Assembly (NCBI RefSeq): GCF_030269925.1
Contig: NC_085127.1
Coordinates: forward strand, 5,959,501 to 6,023,500
Length of the DNA stretch: 64,000 bases
Origin: Bombyx mori
Lineage: Eukaryota; Arthropoda; Insecta; Lepidoptera; Bombycidae
Direction of reading: 5' to 3'
This document shows positions 36,365-47,825 of this stretch, piece after piece (within the stretch, counting starts at the first letter, position 1; every line of letters starts with the position of its first letter). A program made the translations under genes and the position numbers. The notes under the pieces were generated by a model that saw nothing but the letters and a program-made list of their open reading frames with translations, ran no database searches and had not been told where the DNA came from.

Positions 36365-36792
36365 CTAGATTTTGCCCGCGACTTCGTCCGCGTGGAATAG
36401 TTCACAAATAATGCTTTATTTTAGAACAAATTTGGTTAGCATAAAAAACGTTATAGTGAGCCAACCTTAACATATAGACATATGCTGTCGCGGATTTTTT
36501 TTAGATCTTTTAAAGGGGAACAATTCTGTCATACATTACTTTAGCGAAACTTTAACCGTTTCCGCAGCGCACGCAGCGGAAGCTCTCAAAAGGAAAAAAA
36601 TCCGATTTTGAAACATTCTTTATTGGTGCTCCGCTTGTATTGGTTTTAGCGTGATGCTATGTAGCCTATAGCCTTTCTCAATAAATGAGCTATCTAACAC
36701 TGAAATAATTTTTCAAATCGGACCAGTAGTTCCTGAGATTAGCGCGTTCAAACAAACAAACTTTTCAGCTTTATAATATTAATAAGTATGGA
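36365..36792 (-). mobile_element. Helitron-like family D
   Basis: On the minus strand it starts TCCATACTTATTAATATTAT after A and ends with the hairpin cgcggacgaagtcgcg followed by ggcaaaatCTAG and T. This is the lepidopteran Helitron-type ending. No protein coding. Confidence 0.8.
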
Positions 36793-37037
36793 TATTAGCA
36801 TAGATATGTATCATCATCTCACCCTATAGCTGTCAACTGCTGAACTTAGGCCTCTCCAATCGATCTCCAGTGCGGCCGGTCCATTGCCACATGCATCCAA
36901 CGTTAGCCAGCGATTTTCACTAGGTTGTTGGTCCATCTGGTATGTGGCCGTCCACATTGCGCTTGCCACTACGTGGTCTCCACTCAAGTATATTTCTGCC
37001 ACATCGGCCATTCCATATTCGCATATATTTATTTATA

Positions 37038-37764
37038 TTTTCTCCTACCTATGCTGATAGCCTTGAGAGGCTATTTCAGCTTCACCCTTACGTGTAGGTG
37101 AGCTCACGGGGTTCAAACCGGAGTGTTGCTAGCACTGGTCCTAGCAAGAGAAGTGCTTCGCAGGATCTACCGCCGGATCAGAAACGCGACCCGCTGAGAA
37201 GATCCAGCGAGAAACTCAGTGGGCTGTGTCTATGGGTAATTTTTTTTTTTTTTGTTATTGCTCAGGTTTGTGGACGAGCTCACAGCGCACCTAGTGTTAA
37301 GGGGTTACTGGAGCCCATGGGCATCTACAACGTAAATGCGCCACCCACCTTGAGATATAAGTTCTAAGATTTCAGTATAGTTACGACGGCTGCTCCACCC
37401 TTCAAACCGAAACGCATTACTGCTTCACGGCAGAAATAGGCAGGGTGGTGGTACCTACCCGCGCGGTCCTCACACTCACAAGAGGTCCTACCACCAGTAA
37501 AATTCGCTCGTCGAGCCCTTCGTCGCAAGCGACGGGTTAAACGAGGATGGTGATCGGTGCTTGTGGTACCTAAAAGCACCGTTAATGGATCGGGAGGATC
37601 CGTAATAACGTGTTTTGGGCGACGTAGACTATATACCATTCGGTCTACAGGATCGGGTATAATTTGCAGCGGCCACGACAAGACGGTTCTCATGTCGTGG
37701 CGCAATGATTCCGACTGTACATACTTACTGACTGAGTCAAGCTCCAGGTCATTATGGAGATCCA
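37038..37764 (-). mobile_element. Jockey-like LINE 3' end, interrupted by Bm1
   Basis: Stem-loop and 3' UTR at about 37040-37230. The remaining UTR and about 90 terminal ORF codons (Arg-rich RLRRRARR end) follow at 37500-37764. Nested in the RTE-like remnant. Confidence 0.82.
37231..37499 (-). mobile_element. Bm1 SINE, headless, nested in LINE
   Basis: T-run, antisense tail and body to the common headless boundary (ggtcctaccaccagt). It interrupts the LINE 3' UTR between gtctatgggt and the tcgctcgtcgagccc block. Confidence 0.88.
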
Positions 37765-37874
37765 CGTTTCTTAGCTATGTGGCCTGCCCAATGCCACTTC
37801 AGCTTGCTAATCCTACTGGCTATGTCAGGAATTTTGGTTCTTCTACGGATCTCCTAATTTCTGACTCCGTCTCG

Positions 37875-38364
37875 TACGTATAATCATACAATATTAACAA
37901 TTTAATTATAATTCTAGACAAAACCAAACCTGCTATGCAAGGAAGTTGCTCGGATATTTTACCATTATTTCCCATTTACAAACGGAAGTAAAGCGAAGTA
38001 AAGTTTCTTGTTTTTGACAAGTTCTAATTCGTCATTTGAAGTGAATAAAGCTGCTTTTGTTTCATAATGAAAACACGATTTGATTGTTTTTGTCAAACTT
38101 CTGAGTGAACGTAAATAAAACGAATTTGTCTTTTAAAGTTCCGAGATGGATTTCAATTTCGTTCGCATATTGCTTTCATATTGAACGAATACGTTTATCT
38201 GCGAAGCTGATGGTATATAAAACGTATAAAACAGATGAAGGTATTGAAAATTTCCTCAATGGAGCTTTCGTTCAAATATTTAAATCACAAATTGCGCTGG
38301 TATCCGACAGTCATATTATGGGTACTTGTATAAATCTCTCCGAGGGAAACTTATCAGGACGTGT
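37875..38364. other. Unique DNA
   Basis: No gene called; the ORF at 38105-38386 has no motif. Confidence 0.45.
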
Positions 38365-38590
38365 TGACAAGATATTAGCTTATTAATGTTGTGCCGAGGG
38401 TCGTGAGTTCGATTCCAACATGAGGCAAATGTTCTTTGTCTCGGTGTTTATTATCTATATACTTCAAGGTACATAAGTATGTTTGACAGTCTCTGGTACC
38501 TTTTACACAGATAATCCTATTTTTGGGCCAGATAACCGTGCGTTATTTGTTCCCAGTTATCACTAATAATCGCAAATGAAAAACTAAGTT
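38365..38590 (+). mobile_element. Possible tRNA-derived SINE, not Bm1
   Basis: The B-box-like gtgagttcgattccaac is followed by gaggcaaatgttctttgtct, gtgtttattatctatatac and gataaccgtgcg. This resembles the layout of lepidopteran tRNA SINEs. The A box is unclear and the tail lost. Confidence 0.5.
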
Positions 38591-39830
38591 GATTATGCAG
38601 TTATTTTAATTAAATAAGACTCTCTGAATCATTCACTACTTCATCTCATTTCCATATCTGGACCTAGTAGACAAAGTTCTCTCATTCCCAAGTTAGTACT
38701 ACTTTGTAGATTAGTTCCGGATACTCCCAATCGTCCTGCCATTATGAATACTAATTTTATTACTTATGCTATATTACTTAGGTATTACTATTGCATGATT
38801 ATTTATAAAATATGTTTGTTTATGACGCTTTCATTTGGGTTGGGTTTGGTAAAAATTGGGCTTAGTTTAATTATACTTTAAACCTTATATATAATGTTTC
38901 AGGTACTTGATACATCTTAGAGTTGGTAGGCAATTTACTTGATTTTCAGGGAACAATAAATAATTGATAACTGCGTCGTCAGGAAACTATCTTGTGTGCT
39001 AACTTAATGTCCATTACTAGAATAATGTAGTCTTTTTTTTGTTTCATATGCTATCGTTTAAGTTTCGATCTTGTCTTTGCAATGCAAAGGGCCGATGTTG
39101 GTGGTGGTGACATATTTAGTGATATTGATGTACTATAAGTCAAACAATTTTATGCGGTTTTAGAATAGCACCAAAGCTAGTTTTTAAGACAGTGATTAGA
39201 GACAAGTCAACAAGAGAATGGTACTGAATATTCAATATAACTCGACCATGATAAATCTAAAAGAGATTTGAGACATAAAAAAAAGCAGTATCGCTACGAA
39301 ATTAAACTCAATTAATTTTACATTTAAATACACGAAGGCTATATCGTTGTAAACAAACACATGTTGAAGAAGTAAATCTACTTTCGTGTTTTGTTAAGAA
39401 GTTTTCCATTTAATTCACTCTCCCTTTGCATTTTGTTAATAAAACAGGATCTGATTCGATTCACTATTCAATAAAGTTTTAGCAGTATCAGATCGGATTT
39501 CAGATTGAGCGGTTTGCAATTTGTAAACTTTAATATACAGGGCGCCAATAGACCGTTGAAATCGACTGAAACGCAGGCCAAAGTTTCATACTCCTGTGGA
39601 AGTTAGTTTATTCCTGAAAATTGTGTGCATTTTAGTTATTGCTAAATAATAGTTTTACGGATATGGCACGTTCATGGTAGGTCGTATTTTCGGTCAGAGC
39701 TCGTAAGCCGTTAAGACGGACCTGTGACGAAATCATCTCTTGCGGTTGAAAGATTAAGGAAATATGTTATTATGATGAAACTAAGATTTTGACCTCGTAT
39801 CTCATGACGGGCGGCACCACTCAAATTTAG
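38591..39830. other. Unique AT-rich DNA
   Basis: Nothing recognised. Confidence 0.5.
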
Positions 39831-40076
39831 TACTGATGGTAGGACCTCTTGTGAGTCCGCGCGGGTGGGTACCACCACCTTGCCTATTTCTGCCGTGAAG
39901 CAGTAATGCGTTTCGGTTTGAAGGGCGGGGCAGCCGTTGTAACTATACTTGAGACCTTAGAACTTATATCTCAAGGTGGGTGGCGCATTTATGTCGTAGA
40001 TGTCTATGGGCTCCAGTAACCACTTAACACCAGGTGGGCTGTGAGCTCGTCCACACATCTAAGCAATAAAAAAAAA
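39831..40076 (+). mobile_element. Bm1 SINE, headless
   Basis: Starts actgatggtaggacctcttg, with complete body, tail and poly-A. Confidence 0.87.
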
Positions 40077-40525
40077 CATGTTAAAAATATTAATTAATCT
40101 CCCAATACTAGATGTGTTGTGTGCTAAAAAACCATTAACATTAAAAAAAAAAATAGCAGGAATCTTGTAGCACAAGTTAAAAAGTATTCTAACATGAAAA
40201 TTTTCGTCGCTTACTCGTTGCCTAATTCTGATCGTAAATTGGGTCAGTTCATTACGGAACGTGAAACAAGAATAAAGAGAATCCTTACGGGATCCGTCCG
40301 GAATCAGAACTGTGTTATTTTATTTAGATCTCCCATCGACTTGTGCGGGTCGGATTTGTATTACGTTATTATGAAAAAACGACGATCGGATTCTCAAAAA
40401 AACTTTTCGACCCTTAATTGACTACTGTACTACTGAATCTGTGAATTTTTTATTTAATGCGTTTGAAAATACCGCTGTTATGAAAAAAGAGGATTTCATT
40501 TTTCAAATTCGCATATTTTTTGCAC
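40077..40525. other. Unique DNA
   Basis: The ORF at 40194-40421 has no recognisable motif; not called. Confidence 0.45.
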
Positions 40526-40731
40526 TGCATGAGTGGACGAATTTATCGACCACCTGTTATTAAGTTATGACGGTAGCGGTAGACAGACATTAATGCCATC
40601 GGCAACCATTCAAAGGTCAAAAGGTCGAAGACCCAATTTTATTATAAAATTCAACCAAAACGCATTACTGCTTCACGGCAGAAATACCTACACACACGTG
40701 TAGGCTCACAAGACGCCCTACCACACCAGTA
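40526..40731 (-). mobile_element. Old, decayed Bm1 SINE
   Basis: Pieces of antisense tail (gagtggacgaatttatcgacc), body (acgcattactgcttcacggc) and boundary (gccctaccacaccagt) remain in order. Confidence 0.7.
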
Positions 40732-41345
40732 AACTTTCGCAATATCAACTAAATAAACTTTGAAAGAGCAATTATAATCTAAACTTATATTTTCTTAACT
40801 TACTGACAAGCCATATTAAAATTTAATGTAATAAAGAAAATAGAATCTAATCTAATTTGGTAGCGAAGCAAAAGTTTAGGTATTCGTTCATAATGCTTCT
40901 AATAATTTTCGTAATGGACTCAGTCTTTGAAAACCTTTCATTATTAAATGGAACCCTCAATAATGAGAGCTAAAAGAAACCATTTTGCAATTAAAAAAGA
41001 TACGTATTTTACTTGTTCTTGTAACCCAGAAAAAAACATCTAAAGAAGACATTTTTATTTAAAACCTGGAAATGATAGATAAATCATGGTAAAACTTATA
41101 TCATTTGGCTTATTTTTAAAGTCTACATTACTATGAATTGTTGAAATGGTGCGTATTTGTTATTGTTGAAATGTTCATCTTAAAGCGGTTGTCGATTCAA
41201 ATTGCCGTGAATGCATAAATAGTAACTCACTGTGGTCCATTTCTATCTTTCTGAAGACTGGCATAAACGCTGTACCAATGCAGTTAAAACTATAATTGTC
41301 TTATAGTGGTTAGTGACATCCACGTTGTGATCTCTAGGGTTCTTA
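40732..41345. other. Unique AT-rich DNA
   Basis: Nothing recognised. Confidence 0.5.
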
Positions 41346-41595
41346 TCTATACTAATATATGAATCTACAGTGGTTTTTACGGATGTTCCGTTATAACTAC
41401 TGAACCATGCATCCGATTGACTTGAAACTTGGTATCCATGTAGAAAATACATGTACTTAATGGATAGGCTAATATTTATATAAGCGTTGGACTCCCTACA
41501 CCAGTTGCGGGGGCGTTAATGATGAGAATGTTTGTGGGGATGAGAAATAATAATGTTAATTTTAAATGCCCAGCGAAGCGGTCGGATACAGCTAG
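41346..41595 (+). mobile_element. Helitron-like family C
   Basis: Starts TCTATACTAATATATGAATC after host A. Ends cccagcgaagcggtcg (decayed hairpin) then gatacagCTAG before host T. Non-coding, 250 bp. Confidence 0.72.
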
Positions 41596-42429
41596 TAACT
41601 ATTAAGATTAGATTGGTTGTGAGCTCGTCTTTGATTGTAAGGCTTTTGTTTATTTTTGCTAATATCTTTCCATTTATATTAAATGATAATTCCTCTTTGG
41701 GGTTCTCGAACAATTTTGAACACCCTGTAGGTAAATCAAATGAAATGTTTGACCTACCTAATTATATAATGACTTTTACAAATTAAGGATTCTACTATTG
41801 TGACTAGCTTTGATGTTGCTTATAAACAGTTCTAAACGTAATGCCTTTTGTTTCGCAGGTAAGAACCGTGGCAAATGGAAATACGGCTGGCTCAAAAACG
41901 AAGTTCAAGAAAATTCTTTCCCATAGAGGTGATATGTTTTACGAATTTAATTAATACAAAAGCAATAATATTATACTGTGAAAATATTATGTTTTCCAGT
42001 CGAATGCAAAAGCAAATTTCATCGAATGTGGAAGCGTGTAGCCAAAATAAAATATTCAAGGGTCGTAATTTGAAATTTCCGGTCGATTACCAACGGCTCA
42101 ACTTGTCATCCTTGTACGAATTCAATGAATGTAATTTTCGTTTATGTAATATGTATTCACAACATACTGAATAACTGACGTAGTTCACTTTAGTCATTTC
42201 ACTGATATCTAAGAGTAAATAGGTCGACACATACTTTTCACATTCAAGATAATCTTTTTAAGTATTCTTTACCCAATCTCACCGGTTCAGTAGATTTGGG
42301 TCCGTCTTAAGATAAATATGTCAGAGTCAATCTTATTATAATTACTAGCGGACCACTGTACACAATATGTTAAAGGTTTGATATCTTTAAAAAAATAATT
42401 TATGGTAGTTTAAATTATGAAGTATTTAC
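41596..42429. other. Unique DNA with a splice-site-like signal
   Basis: Contains the acceptor/donor-like motif at 41832-41864 (separate entry). No protein family was recognised in the ORF at 41875-42174. Confidence 0.45.
41832..41864 (+). promoter_or_regulatory. Candidate 3' splice site or recursive splice site
   Basis: A branch-like ctaaac, a pyrimidine run (ccttttgtttcgcag) and then gtaaga directly after the AG at 41858. Acceptor and donor consensus back to back is the form of recursive splice sites in long insect introns. Alternatively it is an ordinary acceptor: two frames after it stay open, for 22 codons (reading from the g of the AG, ending at TAG) and 31 codons (reading from gta, ending at TAA). 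The host gene is unknown. Confidence 0.35.
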
Positions 42430-42556
42430 GAAAGGCAGGCAGGCAACGTCTTGACTCTGCCCTTGGCATTGCTGAAGTCCATGGGCGACGGTAACCACTC
42501 ACCATCAGGTGGGTCATCACCGTATGCTCGTCTGTCTACAAGGGCAATAAAAAAAA
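42430..42556 (+). mobile_element. K-LINE 3' tail with poly-A
   Basis: ctctgcccttggcattgctg, gaagtccatgggcgacggtaa (ORF end and stop), then ccactcaccatcaggtggg and ggcaataaaa with an A-run. This copy shows the intact K-LINE 3' end that resembles the Bm1 tail. Confidence 0.78.
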
Positions 42557-42898
42557 AAAACTTCTTGAAATCAATGAATATCAAACACATCAATACATAG
42601 GCTTCACGATAATTATGTTTTAATCGTAGAAGAAGAGATTCAACAAACTGAATCTGTTCGTGACAAGTATACATAATTGACGGTGCGGCTCGTCTGTAAA
42701 GTTATAGTCTATGACGAAGTTTCAAGGATGTTTGAACATCAGAACAGTTTGAGTAATCTAATTGGGGGCCTTTGAATGTTCTGCCAGTTTAAAGGTTTCG
42801 AACTACAAATGTTTGGACACTAATTCCTAAATGGAATGGAATTTGAAATAGCAATCCATGATTGGTCTGAGGATCTTATATTATCTTAATCTATAATT
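42557..42898. other. Unique spacer
   Basis: Nothing recognised. Confidence 0.5.
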
Positions 42899-43149
42899 TA
42901 CTGGTGGTAGGACCTCTTGTGAGTCCGAACGGGTAGGTACCACCGCCTTGCCTGTTTCTGCCGTGAAGCAGTAATGCGTTTCGGTTTGAAGGCTGAGGGC
43001 AGCCGTTGTAACTATACTGAGACCTTAGAACTTATATCTCAAGGTGGGTGGCGCATTTACGTTGTAGATGTCTATGGGCTCCAGTAACCACTTAACATCA
43101 GGTGGGCTGTGAGCTCGTCCACCCATCTAAGCAATAAATAAAAAAAAAC
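42899..43149 (+). mobile_element. Bm1 SINE, headless
   Basis: Starts tactggtggtaggacctcttg-type boundary; complete body, tail and A-rich end. Confidence 0.88.
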
Positions 43150-43727
43150 CTAGTCCCAATAATACTTGAAATATGTGCTATACTATAATATTATTATTTA
43201 TAATCGGAATCTAAAAGTTATGTAACCCCGGTTTGGTTTGGAAAATGCGTCACAACACGAAAGCTTTTTATAGTTTTCACCTACGCATATGTCTTTAAAT
43301 GTAGTTATCGTTCCAAGTTAGTGTATTTTTGCAAACAAATATTGATAATATTGTTTTCAAAATGTTAATGTTAGTGAAATTTAAAGTTTATTCTCAATAT
43401 TGGTTTTCTCTTGATTGTGCACAGAAAAATCAAATAAAGAGTCGAGTCTCATGCGTTTTAGTATCTGATAATAACTACGCATCAAGAAATTAGGCCAAGG
43501 AGCGGGAAGCTATATGCAAAATCACATCCATCATGTCTGTCAATATAAAATGACACGTGATGAATAGTTAGCATTGCCAAGTTTATATCTTTAGCGTATA
43601 CCGACTGACGCAAAAGTACTTACGCAAATAAATTATCAGCAATAAAACCGTTGATTGATTGATGAACGCAAGGAAACAATAATTATTGTTATTATAATCT
43701 CTAATGTTTAATTGATTTGGTGTATAA
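43150..43727. other. Unique AT-rich DNA
   Basis: Nothing recognised. Confidence 0.5.
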
Positions 43728-44001
43728 TAAATAATAATAATAAATAAATAAATATTTACTAACAATCACGCCACGTTAACTGGTCCCGTGATAAGTTCGT
43801 AAAGAACTTGTGTTGCAGGTACCAGATAACGGAAATAAATGTAAGATTTTTTATTATACACATACATATATTTAATATACATCCATAACCCTGGAAAAGA
43901 CATTTATATTTACCATACAAATATCTTCCCTTGGCGGTATTCGAACCCGCGACCCCCTTGTGTAGTGACCGTGTCACTTACCACTACACCAGACGGCCGT
44001 T
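43728..44001 (-). mobile_element. tRNA-derived SINE, not Bm1
   Basis: The minus strand starts with a tRNA-like head: A box tggtgtagtgg, B box gggttcgaatacc. A body follows (gggttatggatgtat, acacaagttctttacgaac, gggaccagttaac, tgtgtaata), then an ataataaat-rich tail. This layout matches a common lepidopteran tRNA SINE. The long non-tRNA body and tail argue against a genuine tRNA gene. Confidence 0.72.
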
Positions 44002-44365
44002 ATAATATTTTAACCGTACCTATTTATATTGATATAGTGGTTTTTGTTTCTTTAGTGGGAAATCGAGTTCAAAGCCTAGCTGCTCAACTATAATCTTGTG
44101 GGTTTTTTTACGAGTGATAGTTCTGGGATCACGAGAATTGTTAATATGTTCGAAATATCAGAAATAATATAATGACAGTAAATAATGAGAAATTAAGCCG
44201 TAGATGTAATTTTAATTATGTCTCGTGAAAATCGAAGAAAATACAAAACAATTTATACTGGGAACTACAACATAAGTTACCGAAGCTTCTAGATAACACT
44301 AATTTTGTCATCCGTCCTGAAACCCGGACTCTTATTAATGCCGGGCAAAGAAAATTCATTAAATA
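44002..44365. other. Unique AT-rich DNA
   Basis: Nothing recognised. Confidence 0.5.
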
Positions 44366-44654
44366 TCTATAGATATAAAAATGAATTGCTGTTCGTTAGT
44401 CTCGCTAAAACTCGAGAACGGCTGGACCGATTGGGCTTATTTTGGTCTTGAATTATTTGTGGAAGTCCAGAGAAGGTTTAAAAAGTAGATAAATATGAAA
44501 ATGCTCGGAATTGAATAAAAATAACAATTTTGTTTTTCCTTTGATGTGTCCCCGTCGGACGGATTCCTTTTGTTTGTTTTAAGCTTATTTTATACAAAAG
44601 TTTAGGTCTTTTATTTATCGATTGAGGCACTACGAAGTCTGCCGGGTCAGCTGG
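44366..44654 (+). mobile_element. Helitron-like family B
   Basis: Starts TCTATAGATATAAAAATGAA after A and ends ggtcagCTGG before T, fitting the CTRR end rule. Core aactcgagaacggctggacc intact. Confidence 0.78.
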
Positions 44655-45170
44655 TAATTACTAAATATATAATTATTGAACAGTCCAAACCTAAGAAGTA
44701 TTACAACGAACTTTCACATACATATTGAACAGAACCGTCCTTGTTTGAAGCATTGCAATTCGCAACGTTTGTACACAAAGTTATCTCGGTACAAATATTT
44801 ACTCCGAGTCTTCCGATTGCGTCAACTCAAATTCATTGCAGTTGTATAGGACAAACGCGGAGCGGTCGATATGTGCTTGGAATAAAGCCAGGGCATCGCA
44901 GACGTACTTGCGAAAAGTTGAGACAGAGAAACTTCGCTTACATTTCTTACAAATGACGAAAACTCCAATGCTGCGACTGTCTATACGAGTGTTCATTTTT
45001 TTGTTGTCTCGTCTACGAGAGTATGTCGCTTTGAATTTTCGTGACGGCCCCGCCATTGAAATTCTGATTGTTCGTCTTTCTCGGACTTAGGCAGTTTATT
45101 TGTTTTGTACCAACGTAATCTTATACCTTTAAACGAGCAATTCTTGTATATTAAATATATATGTATATAA
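44655..45170. other. Unique DNA with an unassigned ORF pair
   Basis: A less AT-rich stretch at 44799-45090 holds overlapping ORFs on both strands. The minus-strand one (ATG 45056) starts MAGPSRKFKATYSRRRDNKK and contains CKKC, but I recognise no family. It could be an exon or chance. Confidence 0.3.
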
Positions 45171-45415
45171 TCTGAATCTCGGAAACGGCTCCAACGATTT
45201 TCATAAAATTTAGTATACAGGAGATTTCGGAGGCGATAAATCGATCTAGCTACGATTTATTTTCAGAAAATGTTGTTTTATTCGCGTTTTCAATAATCAA
45301 CTCTTCCCGACATCTATTGGTGAATAATAATACTATTTTTCTTAATTAACGGCAACTAACCGCTTTAAAGGCACAACAAGATGGCGTTATCAAAAAAAAA
45401 ACGGTCATCGTCTAG
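45171..45415 (+). mobile_element. Possible Helitron-like element
   Basis: Starts TCTGAATCTCGGAAACGGCT after A and ends atcgtCTAG before T. No clear subterminal hairpin; single copy in the window. Confidence 0.4.
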
Positions 45416-46132
45416 TAAGAAATAGTCCTCATATGATCATAAATACATGATAGAACTTATGATCCTCCGAACGTTATTTTAAAGTAAATGAATATAAAAC
45501 TAATAATAACATAACACTAGTCTTGTTGAAAGCCATCAAATACGCCAGCCATACCAAATATATTTCAAAACGGTTTAATTTTCGAATACATTGATAATTT
45601 CACTAAAGCGAGAGAATATTTTTCCTGTATTATAAACAAGCGTCGTAAAAGTAAAATAAAATGTACTGTTACAAAACTGTATGAACTAGTAACATTTAAT
45701 AGTTAATTTTTTGTATAAAAATGCGCAGTCATCGTTTTACCGGTCTGGAGGCAAGCCAGTGTCCCAGGGGAAGCGCTTCTAAACGTATTAAACGAGGAGT
45801 GTGAGTGAAATTGCATTTTCACAATGTATTTTTCTCGCTTTCTTCCAGAATATCCGAGATTCCATCGTAACGCTATTGTGGGCTCTTGTGAAGAAGGTAG
45901 CTTCGACTGAAAATTCCTTTGCAGATATTTGTTACCTCCTTTAAAATTAAATTCAAATTGGTTACGATACAAAAGCTGATTTGTACAAGTTGGGTGGGTT
46001 TAGGTCACAAAAAAATTGTGACCACGATCATTCTGCCGAGAATGTAGCGATGATGAAGAAGAATATGATGTAGGCATAAAACTAAATTTATAACCATAAA
46101 CAAAAAAAATATTAGTAAAAATATTGGTTTAT
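45416..46132. other. Unique AT-rich DNA
   Basis: Nothing recognised; the ORF at 45703-45972 has no motif. Confidence 0.5.
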
Positions 46133-46278
46133 ACTGGTGGTAGGACCTCTTGTGAGTCCGCACGGGTAGGTACCACCACCCTGCCTATTTCTGCCGTGAA
46201 GCAGTAATGCGTTTCGGTTTGAAGGGTGGGGCAGCCGTTGTAACTATACTGAGACCTTAGAACTTATATCTCAAGGTG
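46133..46278 (+). mobile_element. Bm1 SINE, headless and tailless
   Basis: Starts at the common boundary and stops abruptly after atctcaaggtg; the tail and poly-A are deleted. Confidence 0.82.
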
Positions 46279-47825
46279 TACGCCAACATTACCACCTAAG
46301 ATACATGAAGGTTCCATTGAGCACTAAATATCGTAAGATAATCTTACAAGACAAGCTTTTACTTATACCAAAGAACTGAGAATAAAAAATAAACAAAAAA
46401 CAACAGCACTCTTATATTTAAGCCAACAAATATATTTACATTATAATGTTGATCAAACACAACATTAATGTAAGGTTGTTCTAATGCAACATTACTGTTT
46501 CCATTTTCAACGATACTAAATATTAATTCCCAAAATTTTGGAACGTCAAAATTTAAATTCATAATGCACGGTCACACATAAAGCCGAGCATTCATTATCG
46601 TGCATGCACGACACTAGCTCCGATAACGGTGGCCATTATGTTAGCATCAACTCACAAGCCGGACCAGTTCGCACATCCTCTAGTTGAAATTAAAATTCAC
46701 TTTGAAATATGTATTATTCACATAAAAGGACTTTTCAGTTAAAAAAAAAAACGTAAGAGTTAAAAAGTTTAAATTTTTGAAGTGAAAACTTCTTTAGAAT
46801 CGTTGTGATTTCAAACCGGATGCAACGGAAAAAACGACAGGTAAGAGACACAAATATAAAAATGTGTAGGATGAAGCCAGCAAAGAATGAGATAGAAATA
46901 TACATACTATTTAAAACAGCGCCATCTGTGAGATTTTTTAATACTAACGTGTGTATGAACGCTCTTGTAGTGAATTTTAATTTAGGATTATACGTGAAAT
47001 TAAAATATCAATTCACAGAGGGCGCTACCTTACAATTATTTACTAATGACAAAATTTTACATATACTTAAGACGTTTAGGATAATTGTATTTTAATTTTG
47101 GAAGGTTTCACTTCCACCACGTGTGAATTGCACACATTTTGTTTGTTTAACTGTATTAAACCAAATAATTTTAAAATACAGTTTTAAGAGTCTAATTGTA
47201 ACTAGATATTGTTTTGTTTTTCTTTTTTTTATCGTGTAAATTACAAACACCGACAACTGCATCTCTATTGGACCAGTAGAATCAATGTGCGCATTTCCTC
47301 GTTTGAAAATCATATCTTATGTCAACTATTGGTCATTAACTAACACAGTATATAGGTCATATTATCGCAGTGTTGAAATGTGGTTTATGCTAAGTTTACA
47401 CTATATAATGTTTCATTTATTAGCTACTTCATATAGCTTAGTCCTTAATTTGATTTTTATCAAATTTGAAAACACAAAACAATTCTGTTGTATTTATAGG
47501 TCTAATTGCTATTCAAGAAATAAAAATCAATATTATGTAGTTAGAAAACCAATTAGCTTTACGGTGCAGGTTTTCTGTGAAGGTACTCCCGCGGAAAATC
47601 TTCATAATAAAGCTACGAAGCCTAGAAATTATGGACTTAATCGGTGCAAAATTATAATGAGCTCGCATTCGCCAGCGGCTTCACAATGCATATGTGCAAA
47701 TATCACCAATCAGTGCATTGAGTCACTTAACATAACCATAGCGTGATCGTGGAAGTCAGTACATCTATTGACTGACCACCGATGTAAACTTAATACATTT
47801 TTCAGTTACTTTAATGCGCCGTTAC
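46279..47825. other. Unique DNA with a small TIR element
   Basis: A 153-codon ORF at 47285-47746 shows no motif and AT-driven composition, so it is not called. ATG 46820 followed by a gtaaga donor at 46841 is a weak exon candidate. Confidence 0.45.
46917..47028. mobile_element. Small MITE-like foldback, 112 bp
   Basis: Ends cagcgccatctgtga and, inverted, gtagcgccctctgtgaa agree at about 14 of 15 core positions. No clear target duplication. Confidence 0.5.

Larger units (their letters stand above)
36812..37874 (-). mobile_element. RTE-like LINE remnant split by a Jockey-like LINE
   Basis: Minus-strand reading from 37874 gives the RTE C-terminal block (EIRRRTKIPDIASRISKLKW, WHWAGHIA) up to about 37765. 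Decayed RTE 3' sequence ending in gatgatga resumes at 37037-36812. The gap holds a Jockey-like LINE with a Bm1 inside it: three layers in 1.06 kb. Confidence 0.75.

Noticed and set aside
43930..44000. Possible tRNA gene on the minus strand
   Set aside because: A and B boxes fit, but it is followed by a SINE body and A/T-rich tail, so it is the head of a tRNA-derived SINE.
47285..47746. 153-codon plus-strand ORF
   Set aside because: Longest non-repeat ORF, but AT-driven composition, no motif, no start context or splice signals I could support.
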